Shown here: one piece after another, positions 13,228-21,806 of the stretch
Layout: each line of letters opens with the position of its first letter
Position numbering within the stretch: position 1 is the first letter of the stretch
Source of the DNA: Mycobacterium deserti
Lineage (GTDB): Bacteria; Actinomycetota; Actinomycetes; Mycobacteriales; Mycobacteriaceae
Length of the DNA stretch: 64,000 nucleotides
Reading direction: 5' to 3'
NCBI RefSeq assembly: GCF_025345615.1
Contig: NZ_JAODWD010000002.1
Location: 248,001-312,000 of the forward strand
Translations under genes and position numbers: made by a program
The notes under the pieces: generated by a model
Seen by the model: only the letters and a program-made list of their open reading frames with translations
What the model was told of the DNA's origin: nothing
Databases searched by the model: none

Positions 13228-13286
13228 GCGAATTCCTTCCGCCAATGGTTATCCGGCCACATGCCCTCCCGCCTGTGGCTTGAGTC

Positions 13287-13316
13287 ACTGTAGCTTACGC
13301 GTTCCCCTGGCAACAC
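13287..13316 (-). promoter_or_regulatory. Possible mceG promoter
   Basis: On the minus strand, TACAGT (13287-13292) is a good -10. TTGCCA (13308-13313) gives a 15-bp spacer and GTGTTG (13311-13316) an 18-bp spacer, so the -35 is uncertain. The position between the rplL terminator and mceG fits an independent promoter for mceG and the oxidoreductase. Confidence 0.4.
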
Positions 13317-13389
13317 TCGTCTGAAGGTCACAGTCTGGCCGACCGCGGGCGTGCCCTCGTTTGCTGGACTGACGACTTCCGGACATGAC

Positions 13390-13423
13390 TGTGGGGCCGA
13401 CCCGTAACCGGGCCGACCCCACA
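13390..13423 (-). terminator. Hairpin terminator after rplL
   Basis: Inverted repeat starting 10 nt beyond the rplL stop: outer TGTGGGG/CCCCACA (7 bp), then two short paired blocks with single mismatches, closing on a TAAC loop. GC-rich without a clear U-tract, as is usual in mycobacteria. Confidence 0.6.
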
Positions 13424-13432
13424 GCTTGTGGA

Positions 13433-13825
13433 CTACTTGACGGTGACGGAAGCGCCGGCAGCCTCGAGCTTGGCCTTGGCGTCGTCGGCAGCGGCCTTGT
13501 CGACCTTCTCGAGCAGCGGCTTGGGAGCGCTGTCGACGAGGTCCTTGGCCTCTTTGAGGCCCAGGCCGGAGACGATCTCGCGGACGACCTTGATGACGCC
13601 GATCTTCTTGTCGCCGGCACCCTCGAGGATGACGTCGAACTCCGACTGCTCCTCGGCGGCCTCGGCGGGCGCACCGGCAGCAGCGCCGGGGGCCGCGGCA
13701 ACGGCGACCGGGGCGGCGGCGGTGACCTCGAAGGTCTCCTCGAACTTCTTGACGAACTCGCTGAGCTCGAGCAGCGTCAGTTCCTTGAACGCGTCGAGCA
13801 GGTCGTCGGTGGACAGCTTGGCCAT
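13433..13825 (-). CDS. rplL: 50S ribosomal protein L7/L12
   Basis: 130-aa stalk protein that recruits translation factors to the ribosome. It has the N-terminal dimerisation helix ([20 protein letters not shown]), an Ala/Pro/Gly-rich hinge around residues 38-58, and the C-terminal domain [20 protein letters not shown] ending VTVK. It follows rplJ by 54 bp in the classical rplJL operon and is followed by a hairpin. Confidence 0.98.
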   Translation of the reverse strand: MAKLSTDDLLDAFKELTLLELSEFVKKFEETFEVTAAAPVAVAAAPGAAAGAPAEAAEEQSEFDVILEGAGDKKIGVIKVVREIVSGLGLKEAKDLVDSAPKPLLEKVDKAAADDAKAKLEAAGASVTVK

Positions 13826-13879
13826 GGTGTGGTCCTTCCTGATTTCTTCTTCTGGGCTATCGGATGGTCGAAGAGGCCG

Positions 13880-14407
13880 TTAAGCGGCTTCCTCGGCGGC
13901 TTTCTTTTCTTGCAGAGCGGCGGCCAGCCGGGCGACCTGCGACGCCGGAGCGTTGAACAGACCGGCGGCCTTGGACAGGTTGGCCTTCATCGCGCCGGCC
14001 AGCTTGGCCAGCAGCACCTCGCGCGATTCCAGGTCGGCGATCTGCTCGACCTCGGAGACACTGAGCGGACGGCCGTCCATGTAGCCGCCCTTGATGACGA
14101 GGGCTTTGTTGTCCTTGGAGAACTTCTTGATCGCCTTGGCGGCGTCGACAGCCTCGCCCTTGACGAACGCGATCGCGGTGGGACCGACGAACAACTCGTC
14201 GAGACCCTCGACACCCGCCTCCGCCGCGGCACGCTTGACCAGCGTGTTCTTGGCGACGGTGTAGGTGGCGGAGTCTCCGAGCGACCGGCGCAGCTCGGCC
14301 AGGTTGGCCACGGTCAGGCCGCGGTACTCGGTGACGAGCGTCGCCGTGGCCTCCTTGAACTGCTCGGCGATGTCGGCAACCGCGGTGGCCTTGTCAGCCT
14401 TGGCCAT
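13880..14407 (-). CDS. rplJ: 50S ribosomal protein L10
   Basis: 175-aa ribosomal stalk base protein that anchors L7/L12 dimers. Recognised from [33 protein letters not shown] and the KNTLVKRAA segment. ATG at 14407 with a GGAGG-like site. A structured leader upstream is where L10 family autoregulation would act. Transcribed with rplL. Confidence 0.97.
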   Translation of the reverse strand: MAKADKATAVADIAEQFKEATATLVTEYRGLTVANLAELRRSLGDSATYTVAKNTLVKRAAAEAGVEGLDELFVGPTAIAFVKGEAVDAAKAIKKFSKDNKALVIKGGYMDGRPLSVSEVEQIADLESREVLLAKLAGAMKANLSKAAGLFNAPASQVARLAAALQEKKAAEEAA

Positions 14408-14598
14408 GCATGCCTCCTCGTAGATGGGGACCGGGGACGGCCGAGATCGAGAGGATGGGGGCCTGGAAACGACGAACGCCCCGACACAGTCAGGTCGGGG
14501 CGCACTGAAACGTTAGCCTCGTCCTCCTGCGTGGGCCGTCCGGATGACTTCCGGACCTTCAACCGATTTCTCGGTGACCGACGGTCTTCGGTGGAACG
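14408..14598 (-). promoter_or_regulatory. rplJL 5' leader (L10-leader-like)
   Basis: Structured untranslated region upstream of rplJ. Two clear hairpins: 14477-14502 (CGCCCCGAC/GTCGGGGCG, 9 bp) and 14538-14556 (GTCCGGA/TCCGGAC, 7 bp, 5-nt loop). Known L10 leaders bind the L10-(L7/L12) complex to repress translation; position and structure fit, but I could not test against a covariance model. The rest of the 344-bp gap to 14751 holds the promoter and otherwise nothing recognised. Confidence 0.6.
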
Positions 14599-14604
14599 TC
14601 GCCG

Positions 14605-14634
14605 AGTTTAGCCTGACACCCGTCGATCAGCCAA
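14605..14634 (-). promoter_or_regulatory. Putative rplJL promoter
   Basis: Minus-strand TTGGCT (14629-14634) and TAAACT (14605-14610) with an 18-bp spacer. It would start the rplJ leader near 14598 and separates rplJL expression from the upstream sugar kinase. Confidence 0.55.
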
Positions 14635-14751
14635 AATCCTGCCGATCGACAGATGGCTGGCACCGGCATCGGCCCAGGCTGCGATTTGGGCTGCGACAGC
14701 CGCCGCGGCGAGACAGCCGAACATCACGAACGGCTCCTGTGACACCGGACG

Positions 14752-15660
14752 TCACCCCGGTTGCACCAGCGCGGCGGCGCCGATGAGCCCCGCGTCCCCG
14801 CCCAGTTCGGCGGGAACGACCGACAGGTCATGGAGGAAGTCGAGGCCGGCGTAGGACGCCAGCGCCTCACGCATCGGGTCGAACAGCAGCGCACCCGACT
14901 TGGCCACGCCGCCGCCGATCACGACGAGGTCCAGGTCGCAGACAGCGCCAACCGATGCGACCATCGCCGCAACCGCTGTCGCGCCTCGCCGAAAAGCCCT
15001 CAGCGCGACGCCATCTCCCGCGAGAGCTGCGGCGGCCAGCTCTTTGGCATCGGCCTCCGGCGGAGCATCCCAGCCCTGCTCGCGCGCCCATTGCGCCATC
15101 CGCGGGCCTCCCGCCACGGTTTCGACGCACCCGTGGCCCCCGCACGAGCACACTGCGCCGTCGGGGTCGACCACGACATGGCCGACGTGGCCGGCGTTGC
15201 CAGTGCGGCCGTCATACGGCGAGCCGTCGAGCACCAGCCCACCACCGACTCCGGTGGACACCACCATCCCCAACAGGAATCGAGCGCCGCGGCCCGCACC
15301 GCGCCATCGCTCGCCCATCGCCATGCACAACCCGTCGCCGGCCAGCCGAACCGGCGCGCCGACGAGTTCCGTTACGCGCGACACAATCGGAAACCGCTGC
15401 CACTGGCTGATGTTGATGGGGCTCACGGTTCCGCCCGGCACATCGATCGGTCCTGCCGACGCGACGCCGACACCGCGGACCCGTCCGCCTGCTGCCGCGA
15501 GCGCCTCGGTGAGCAGCGTGTCGACCACGGTCCACAGCGCCTCGGCATCACCGTCGGGTGTCGGCAGTGTGGCCTGATGCACCAGCGTGCCGTCGTCGTC
15601 GACGAGGCCGGCGGCGATCTTCGTGCCGCCGATATCGAGTGCGAGCGTGACGGCGCTCAT
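14752..15660 (-). CDS. ROK-family sugar kinase
   Basis: 302-aa ROK (repressor, ORF, kinase) protein without a DNA-binding domain, so an enzyme, probably glucokinase or N-acetylhexosamine kinase-like. ATP-binding loop LALDIGGTKIAAG (residues 7-19), putative catalytic Asp109 in LAGDGLCMAMGERW, and the ROK zinc site GHVGHVVVDPDGAVCSCGGH (His and Cys171/173/178). The M. tuberculosis position equivalent is Rv0650. It overlaps the upstream gene by one base (TGATG) and is third in a row with the alpha-mannosidase, suggesting phosphorylation of sugars released from mannosides; that link is inference. Confidence 0.92.
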   Translation of the reverse strand: MSAVTLALDIGGTKIAAGLVDDDGTLVHQATLPTPDGDAEALWTVVDTLLTEALAAAGGRVRGVGVASAGPIDVPGGTVSPINISQWQRFPIVSRVTELVGAPVRLAGDGLCMAMGERWRGAGRGARFLLGMVVSTGVGGGLVLDGSPYDGRTGNAGHVGHVVVDPDGAVCSCGGHGCVETVAGGPRMAQWAREQGWDAPPEADAKELAAAALAGDGVALRAFRRGATAVAAMVASVGAVCDLDLVVIGGGVAKSGALLFDPMREALASYAGLDFLHDLSVVPAELGGDAGLIGAAALVQPG

Positions 15661-16208
15661 CAGTGCCGGTGCGTGTTGTCGGGCTGACGCGGGTCACCGG
15701 GGTGTTCGTAGCCCGGTGCGAGCCGAACCACCGCCGCGCAGCGCGCGTCCAGCCACAGCCGGAACGCCCGGCGCCGTGCCGCGCCGCGAAGGTGCACGGC
15801 GATGTCCGTGTCACCGGAGAACCGGCCAGGGTTGCGGGTGCGGTAGGACGCGACGTCGTCGTCGGACACGTCGACATCGGCGGTCACGCTGTCGAACAGC
15901 GCCCGCGCAAGCGGGTCGGCCAGGACCGACGCGGCCACGCTGCCGATCTCCAGGCGAACCGCCATGTCCGGCAACAACTCTTCCTCGCTGGGCGCCGCGT
16001 CGGGGCGAAGTTTGCGCGCCGCCGCCTCTGCCGCCACCACCCGTTCGGTCACCAGCAACTGGGTCAGCCAGCGACGCAGTTGACGGCCTTCACTCGTCCC
16101 GGGGCGGGGCAGCGACGGTGAGGCCCGCGAGGCTCGCAGCCGAGCCTCCCGCGCGTCCACCTCGGCGACCGAGACCGGCGCACCGTCGACCATCGCCGCG
16201 ATGGTCAT
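15660..16208 (-). CDS. SurA/PrsA N-terminal-like protein, function unknown
   Basis: 182 aa from ATG 16208, which overlaps the mannosidase stop as ATGA; a longer frame to 16277 would run into that gene and is not preferred. The sequence (IAAMVDGAPVSVAEVDARE at the start, a helical RRWLTQLLVTERVVAAEAA, then DVSDDDVASYRTRNPGRF) resembles the chaperone segment of SurA/PrsA-type peptidyl-prolyl isomerases but lacks a PPIase domain and a signal peptide. M. tuberculosis has Rv0649 (annotated fabD2) at this position; I see no acyltransferase GHSxG motif here. Translationally coupled on both sides. Confidence 0.75.
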   Translation of the reverse strand: MTIAAMVDGAPVSVAEVDAREARLRASRASPSLPRPGTSEGRQLRRWLTQLLVTERVVAAEAAARKLRPDAAPSEEELLPDMAVRLEIGSVAASVLADPLARALFDSVTADVDVSDDDVASYRTRNPGRFSGDTDIAVHLRGAARRRAFRLWLDARCAAVVRLAPGYEHPGDPRQPDNTHRH

Positions 16209-19200
16209 CGCACAGTCACTTTCACCGCAGGCGAGTACAGCAGTTGCCCTGCACCGGCCACCCGTACCAGTGCCCACCAGTCGCCGGGCTCCACCCAGGG
16301 CGGCGGCGCCACGTCGAACACGATCTCCACCGAGCTACGGGAGCGCAGTTCGGCGCCGGCGGCCGCCGGACCTGTCCATTCCCACGTCCCCCACGGGCTG
16401 ATCAGGTGCGCCTCGACGGCGATGTCGGCGTACGCGTCGGTGCCGACGGTCACGGCGAGCCGCGCCGTCTCACCGGCCTTCACGTGCACGGGCTCCGGCC
16501 CGCTCACGAGTCGCAGCATGCTGTCCGCGTCCGTCGCACCGACGCCGACGACGCAGACGTCCTCGACCATCTGGCGCCACGCCGGTGGCAGGTGACTGCC
16601 CGTCAACGCGAGTTCGGCCCGCACCGGGTACAGACCTGCAGATACGACCGCCGGCGGCGAGAGCGTGACATCGGTCTCCAGGAAATCGCCCGGCGGGAGG
16701 ACGAAGGACAGTTCGTCGGGGTCTGCGCTCCATCCTGGCGGGCACACCAGCCGCACCTTGCCGTGCAGCAAAGCGTCGCTGCAGTCGCTGGCAGCCGTGA
16801 GCCGCAGTGTCACCGGGACATTCGGTTCAGTGTCGACGTGCTGCGGGCTCAGGTGAGCCACCGCGGGTAGGCCGCCGAGCGGGGCGGGCCCGCGGTTGTG
16901 CAGCCAGTACCGTGCGTACAACGGCTGCGCGGCTTCTTGGTCGGGCGCGAGTTCGGTGTGGTCGGCCTCCAGCACCCGCGGCAGGTTGAGCCGCGTCAGC
17001 ACCGTCGCGACCTCGTAGCCGTGCACCGTGAGTGCGTCCGGGGCGGACGGCTGGAGGCGCGGTTGCTCGAGAAGATCGACGCGTGCGGCGGCCGACACGT
17101 TGCGCAATCCCGACCGGACGACCACATCTGTTGTCTGGCCGCAGGTCTCGACCAGCCGAATCGCTACACCGCCTGAAGGGTGCGACGGTTCGACGCTGCC
17201 ACGGGCCAGCGGGTTGCCCGCGGCCTTGAGGGCGCCTAGTTGTACGCGGCCTGCTGGCTCGATTTCCAGTAACGACCCCCACGGCGGCAGTCCCCCTGCG
17301 GCGTGGGTTTTTTCGGTGACGGTAAGCAGATTGTGCGAGAACTCCGCGCTACGCGCAGGGATCCTCGCCTGACGCCAGTCACCGGCGCCGGACACCAGTG
17401 CGTAATCAAAGGTGTGCGTCCAGTGTTGCAGTTGGAAGTTCGAGCCGTCCGGCGCCGTGCGCCGCGGGGGGTCGATCCACGTCCCGGACGGCCAGCCGGT
17501 GCACGACCGCATCAGCGACGTGTGCAGTGTTCCGTCGGAATCGACCGCGAAGCCGGGCAATCCGCGGTTGAGCACGGCGACGGTGTGCGACTCGAACGGT
17601 TCCAACTCCGAGGGCGCCTCCTGTTCGACGACGACCTCGAAGTCGGCGAGGTCCCCGACGACGGCGGCCACCGCCTCGTGAAGTGCCGGGCCCGCGACGA
17701 TCAGCACCGGCAGCGCGCGCACCGACCGCAGGTCGGCACCCGGTACCCAGCTTTCGGCGAGCGACTCGGCGGCCGGCACCCACACCCTCGCCTGTCCCGC
17801 AGTGTCGAGCTGTCGCTTCAACTCGTCGGTGTACACCGGGTCAGCGTCGGCCAAAACCTCTGCGGTGAAGCCGTTTTGCTCGGGCCCGCCGAGCGCGATC
17901 CGCGCGTCCGGGAGATTGGAATCGACCGCCAGATCGCCGTAGCGGGGACTGTCTGCGCTGCTGCATGTCGCGGTCACACCTGCCCGGACAAGCGCGACCA
18001 TCAACGCTCGCGCCTCGGACGACACCGATTCGGCAGGCGACACGACCTCGGCCACGGACACCGCGCGTGCACCGTAGTCATTGGTGCTCCTCGCATCCGC
18101 GGAGCCGACGCGCACCCGCACCGCCGAGGACAAACCGAACCAGCCGTACGCCGGGTTGTCCAGCGTCCACGGCTGCTCCGCCGCATCCACCGCCTCTGCA
18201 GCGCCGGGCGAGTGCAGCAGACCGAACCCGCGGCCGATCACCGCGTCACCGACCTCGCTCACCGGCAATGCGCCCGGCACCGGGCACGGCCAGCGCAGGC
18301 GCAACAGGTGATCGGCACCGGTGAACTCGTCGATGGTGGTGCGGCAGTCCACGCGCGCCACTCCACGCCACAGCGTCAGAACCTGCTTGTAGCGCAACAC
18401 CTCTCCGATGCGGCCGCGAACGACGATCCGCTCGCCGAGCGGCCCGCGGTAGGCCTGCACCTGTGCCGCGTCGGCCGTGGAACTGACGACCGGTCCCTTC
18501 GGCAACAGATGCCACGGCCCCTCCCCCGCCTCGGGGTGTGCGGCGTATTCGTCGTAGACGGCCAGCTCGTTGCCGATCCTGCCGTGGGCGATCAGCTCGC
18601 GACCCGTGGCGGTCTCGACCAGCGAGCTCACGCCGCCGCCGCGTGCCGGGTCGGCACGTAGCCGGTAGAACTCGTTACCGATCTGCGCGCTGTCGGGCAC
18701 CGCTTCCCACTCGGCGGTCGACGATGTCGGCGTCAGCTCGTAGGAGCGCCAACCCAGCGACGGCACGTCACGCGCGAGCCAGCTGACCGACCGGCCGTCG
18801 TGCGCGATCTGCGCGGGCACCTGGACACCGTCGCAGTCGACGACCTCCACCCCGGCGCCGACCGGGTCGGAGAACCTGGCCGTCACCACATCGGTGCGGT
18901 TGTGCGCCAGCGGATTCCACACCACGGCTGACCCATCGACCGCACGCGAGAGCAGCCGCAGGGCGTTGTCGCGGGCCGCTGTACCCAGCTCCCACGCGTC
19001 CCGGCACCCGGTCAGCAGATCGAGGTAGACCTGGTCGGACTCCGAACCGGTGATCGCGTCGTGGTGGGCGCCGTAGACGAGCTGTACCCAGGCTTTCGCC
19101 AAGGCGGCCTGGGGATAGTCCGCGCCGCCGAGCAGCGCCGCGAAGACCGCGAACTTCTCCGCGTCGAGTACCGCGTCCTCGGCCGCCCGGTTGGCCTGCT

Positions 19201-20413
19201 TGGTGTCGATATAGGAGACGTCCTTGCCGGTGTAGATCGGGTTCATGTCCCGCGTCTGCGGCGACGGTTCCACGCCTCGTGCCGTCAACTCCGAGCGCAC
19301 CGCGGCGAAGTACTCGCCCGGCAGGGCGCACAAGAACTTCGGCCACGTATAGCGCGCGTTCCAGTCGCGGTGAATGTCGGTGACCCACTTGTTCGGTGGG
19401 GTGTAGTCGGTGCCGACGGGCAGCAGTACGTTGCGCGTCAACGCCACCTTCTTCAGCGATTTGAACAACTCGTACGTCGCGGCCTGCGCCTCGGCCAGGG
19501 TCGGCGAGGAGTCCATCCACCAGCCCGCCGAATAGTGGGCGGGCATGTAGTGCGTCAGAAGCCCCCGACCCGACGGCGCGATCCACTCGAACTCACTGCT
19601 GAACTGCATGCGTTGGGGGTCGCCGCCGCCGGCCATCGGACCCCACTGGTGGTGGGGACCGCGCGCCCAGGAGCTCGACGTCAAGCCGGCATCGGCGGCC
19701 ATGCCAGGGAACTGCGGGTCATGACCGAACGCGTCGAGCTGCCACGCCGTGGCAGGTTGGGCGCCGAGGACGTCACGCTGAAATCCGATACCGTGCACGA
19801 AGTTCCGGATGGTTGTCTCGGGGCTGGTGAGGTTGGTGTTCGGTTCGTTGTACGTGCCGCCCATGATCTCGACCCGGCCCTCGGCGATGAGCCTGCGCAG
19901 GTCCGCCCGATCCTCGGGGTGGGTGTCCCAGAACGGCTTCAAGTAGTCCACTTCGGCCAGCACGAACTTGTACAGCGGATCGCGGCGCGCCATGTCCAGG
20001 TGTGCGCGCACGAGGTCGAAACCGTGGGTCTGCCTGCAGCGCCCCGGCGGGTCCTCAGACCACACGCTGGTGTAGGCCGCCTGCGTGTTCCACCAGACCG
20101 GGTCGTAGTGGAAGTGGCTGATCATGTACATCGTCCAGCCGGGTTCGGCGACGGTGAACACGAACGGCGACACCTCGCCTGCGACGACCACCCGCGCGGT
20201 TCGCTGTTCGCCGACCGACGGGCGTTCGACAGCCACGGGCACCTCGACGTCGCCGGCGCCCGGCTCGACTCGGACCTGTCCCGTTAAACCGTCGCCCTCG
20301 ACGCGAATATCGGTCGGCTCCACGACATCGCGGTAGGCGACACGCACCATTTGCAGCGGCGCATCCGTCGGACCGGTGAATAGCTCCGTCGGCTCCGCCG
20401 ACATGACGTGCAC
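16205..20413 (-). CDS. GH38 alpha-mannosidase
   Basis: 1402-aa glycoside hydrolase family 38 enzyme that removes alpha-linked mannose. Motifs: HFHYDPVWW (zinc ligands His102 and Asp104), QLDAFGHDPQFP (nucleophile Asp227), GAHHDAITGS (zinc-binding His at 450-451), followed by the all-beta C-terminal domains. The last 250 residues look like immunoglobulin-like NEW3-type modules (for example PPGDFLETDVTLSPP). Larger than M. tuberculosis Rv0648 (about 1215 aa). The start is GTG 20413 with AGGG 8 nt upstream; an ATG three codons in (20404) is possible. No signal peptide, so probably intracellular. First gene of a coupled trio with the SurA-like protein and ROK kinase. Confidence 0.93.
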   Translation of the reverse strand: MHVMSAEPTELFTGPTDAPLQMVRVAYRDVVEPTDIRVEGDGLTGQVRVEPGAGDVEVPVAVERPSVGEQRTARVVVAGEVSPFVFTVAEPGWTMYMISHFHYDPVWWNTQAAYTSVWSEDPPGRCRQTHGFDLVRAHLDMARRDPLYKFVLAEVDYLKPFWDTHPEDRADLRRLIAEGRVEIMGGTYNEPNTNLTSPETTIRNFVHGIGFQRDVLGAQPATAWQLDAFGHDPQFPGMAADAGLTSSSWARGPHHQWGPMAGGGDPQRMQFSSEFEWIAPSGRGLLTHYMPAHYSAGWWMDSSPTLAEAQAATYELFKSLKKVALTRNVLLPVGTDYTPPNKWVTDIHRDWNARYTWPKFLCALPGEYFAAVRSELTARGVEPSPQTRDMNPIYTGKDVSYIDTKQANRAAEDAVLDAEKFAVFAALLGGADYPQAALAKAWVQLVYGAHHDAITGSESDQVYLDLLTGCRDAWELGTAARDNALRLLSRAVDGSAVVWNPLAHNRTDVVTARFSDPVGAGVEVVDCDGVQVPAQIAHDGRSVSWLARDVPSLGWRSYELTPTSSTAEWEAVPDSAQIGNEFYRLRADPARGGGVSSLVETATGRELIAHGRIGNELAVYDEYAAHPEAGEGPWHLLPKGPVVSSTADAAQVQAYRGPLGERIVVRGRIGEVLRYKQVLTLWRGVARVDCRTTIDEFTGADHLLRLRWPCPVPGALPVSEVGDAVIGRGFGLLHSPGAAEAVDAAEQPWTLDNPAYGWFGLSSAVRVRVGSADARSTNDYGARAVSVAEVVSPAESVSSEARALMVALVRAGVTATCSSADSPRYGDLAVDSNLPDARIALGGPEQNGFTAEVLADADPVYTDELKRQLDTAGQARVWVPAAESLAESWVPGADLRSVRALPVLIVAGPALHEAVAAVVGDLADFEVVVEQEAPSELEPFESHTVAVLNRGLPGFAVDSDGTLHTSLMRSCTGWPSGTWIDPPRRTAPDGSNFQLQHWTHTFDYALVSGAGDWRQARIPARSAEFSHNLLTVTEKTHAAGGLPPWGSLLEIEPAGRVQLGALKAAGNPLARGSVEPSHPSGGVAIRLVETCGQTTDVVVRSGLRNVSAAARVDLLEQPRLQPSAPDALTVHGYEVATVLTRLNLPRVLEADHTELAPDQEAAQPLYARYWLHNRGPAPLGGLPAVAHLSPQHVDTEPNVPVTLRLTAASDCSDALLHGKVRLVCPPGWSADPDELSFVLPPGDFLETDVTLSPPAVVSAGLYPVRAELALTGSHLPPAWRQMVEDVCVVGVGATDADSMLRLVSGPEPVHVKAGETARLAVTVGTDAYADIAVEAHLISPWGTWEWTGPAAAGAELRSRSSVEIVFDVAPPPWVEPGDWWALVRVAGAGQLLYSPAVKVTVR

Positions 20414-20431
20414 GCCGATGACCCTACGGCG

Positions 20432-21205
20432 TCACCGTCGCGAAATGTCGACGACGAGCGCCCGGTGATCCGAGATCGGAAGTCGCGGCGCGACGCATCG
20501 CTCGACGATCAGCGAGTCGTCGTCGGTGAGCACGTGATCCAGCTGCGAGTCCGGTTCGTCGGCCGGAAAGGTCGCTGCTTCACCCAACGGCCGCATGCCG
20601 GTCCAGCGACCGGGCTTTGGTGGCGTCATGTTGAGGTCGCCCATCAGCACCCGCGGGCCGGGGAACCCCCGAATGTCGCGGATCAGCCGACGCAGCTGCA
20701 CGCGGTTCCAGCGCGGCACGAACGACAGATGCGTGTTGGCAACGGTCAGCGGACCCAGTGGCGTGTCCAGCCGTGCGAGCAGCGCCGTACGGGGCTCCTC
20801 GTGGACGACCTGCACGCGGCCAGGACCGCGCAGGTACATCGGGAACTTGATCGGGATCCGCGGCAGCCGCACCATCTGGAACGACTCTGCGGGGTACCGC
20901 GACAGCAGCGCGATACCGTAGGCCGCGGTGCCCGGTTGCTCGCGGCCGGTCGCGGCCATCCACGTCGCGCCCGGCGTGCCGGAGATCGCGGCGACGAAGC
21001 GGTGACTCACCGCACCCATCGCCTCGGCCGCCACCGCGGTCAGATCCGTATTGCCCGACCGGGGCTGGTCGAGGTCGACTTCCTGCAGCGCCAGGATGTC
21101 GGCGTCCAATTCCTTGACGGCGTCGACGAGCCGGTCCAATTGAACGTTCCCGTCGTGAACGCTGCGACCGTGCAGGATGTTGAAGGTGGCCATCCGCATC
21201 TGCAT
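20432..21205 (-). CDS. Endonuclease/exonuclease/phosphatase (EEP) family protein
   Basis: 257 aa from ATG 21205. An in-frame extension upstream to 21313 would overlap the divergent gene and is rejected. Has the EEP catalytic landmarks: RMATFNILHGRS, LALQEVDLDQ (metal-binding Glu), MGDLNMTP (Asp/Asn) and PISDHRALVVDI (Asp/His). The family contains DNases, sphingomyelinases and inositol phosphatases; no signal peptide is visible, so a cytoplasmic phosphodiesterase or phosphatase is most likely. 18 bp downstream of the mannosidase start region on the same strand, so possibly transcribed into it. Confidence 0.85.
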   Translation of the reverse strand: MQMRMATFNILHGRSVHDGNVQLDRLVDAVKELDADILALQEVDLDQPRSGNTDLTAVAAEAMGAVSHRFVAAISGTPGATWMAATGREQPGTAAYGIALLSRYPAESFQMVRLPRIPIKFPMYLRGPGRVQVVHEEPRTALLARLDTPLGPLTVANTHLSFVPRWNRVQLRRLIRDIRGFPGPRVLMGDLNMTPPKPGRWTGMRPLGEAATFPADEPDSQLDHVLTDDDSLIVERCVAPRLPISDHRALVVDISRR

Positions 21206-21221
21206 GGGTACTAGGTACCCA
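21205..21221. promoter_or_regulatory. Perfect inverted repeat between divergent genes
   Basis: TGGGTAC-TAG-GTACCCA, 7-bp arms with a 3-nt spacer, directly over the EEP gene start and 34 bp before the nucleotidyltransferase start. Looks like an operator or a short cruciform; no cognate regulator is assigned. Confidence 0.45.
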
Positions 21222-21254
21222 CGATGACGACTATTCGACCCATGCGGGCCCGAG

Positions 21255-21806
21255 ATGCCCGCCCGTAACGACGACCTGCGCGAGGCGCTCAAGCGCGCCG
21301 CCTCGGCCTTCAAGGCGCACGGACCGGAGTTCGCGCTCGGCGGCAGCTACGCGCTGTGGGCGTGGGGCGGCCCCGAGCCCGTGCACGACGTGGATTTCGT
21401 CGTCGCCGAACCGGACGCCGAGGCGGCCGCCCTGACCTTGGAGAAGGCGGGGTTCCGCATCGAGCGCACTCCGGAGGACTGGCTGTTCAAAGCGTGCGTG
21501 GGCGATGACTTCGTCATCGACGTGCTGCACCAGCTCAACGGCAAGCCGATCGATGCGCAGGCCATCGCCAACGCCCCTGAACTGGATGTACTCGCCATCC
21601 GGATGCGGGTGTTGCCGGCGACGTACGTGATGACCGAGAAGCTGACCTCGCTCAACGAGCACAACTGTGACTTCGCGGCTCTGTTGCCGTCGGTGCGGGC
21701 GGTGCGCGAACAGATCGACTGGCCCCGGCTACGCGCCGACACGGCCGAGAATCCGTTCGCTACGGCCTTTCTGTTTCTCGCCGACGAACTCGGTGTCACC
21801 GCGTGA
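21255..21806 (+). CDS. Orphan nucleotidyltransferase-fold protein
   Basis: 183 aa. The N-terminal half has a minimal nucleotidyltransferase signature: FALGGSYALWAWGGPEPVHD followed by VDFVV (Gly29-Gly30-Ser31 and Asp45/Asp47), and a later acidic strand DDFVIDVLHQL. Resembles AbiEii/MenA-type or kanamycin-nucleotidyltransferase-like domains. No antitoxin-like partner is adjacent: the neighbours are a divergent EEP gene and a convergent WYL regulator, whose end it overlaps by 11 bp. The substrate (tRNA, protein or small molecule) is unknown. Confidence 0.75.
   Translation: MPARNDDLREALKRAASAFKAHGPEFALGGSYALWAWGGPEPVHDVDFVVAEPDAEAAALTLEKAGFRIERTPEDWLFKACVGDDFVIDVLHQLNGKPIDAQAIANAPELDVLAIRMRVLPATYVMTEKLTSLNEHNCDFAALLPSVRAVREQIDWPRLRADTAENPFATAFLFLADELGVTA

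Noticed and set aside
11554..13293. A long plus-strand frame across the oxidoreductase and mceG genes
   Set aside because: It runs antisense to two well-supported minus-strand proteins and has no motifs of its own; a codon-bias shadow.
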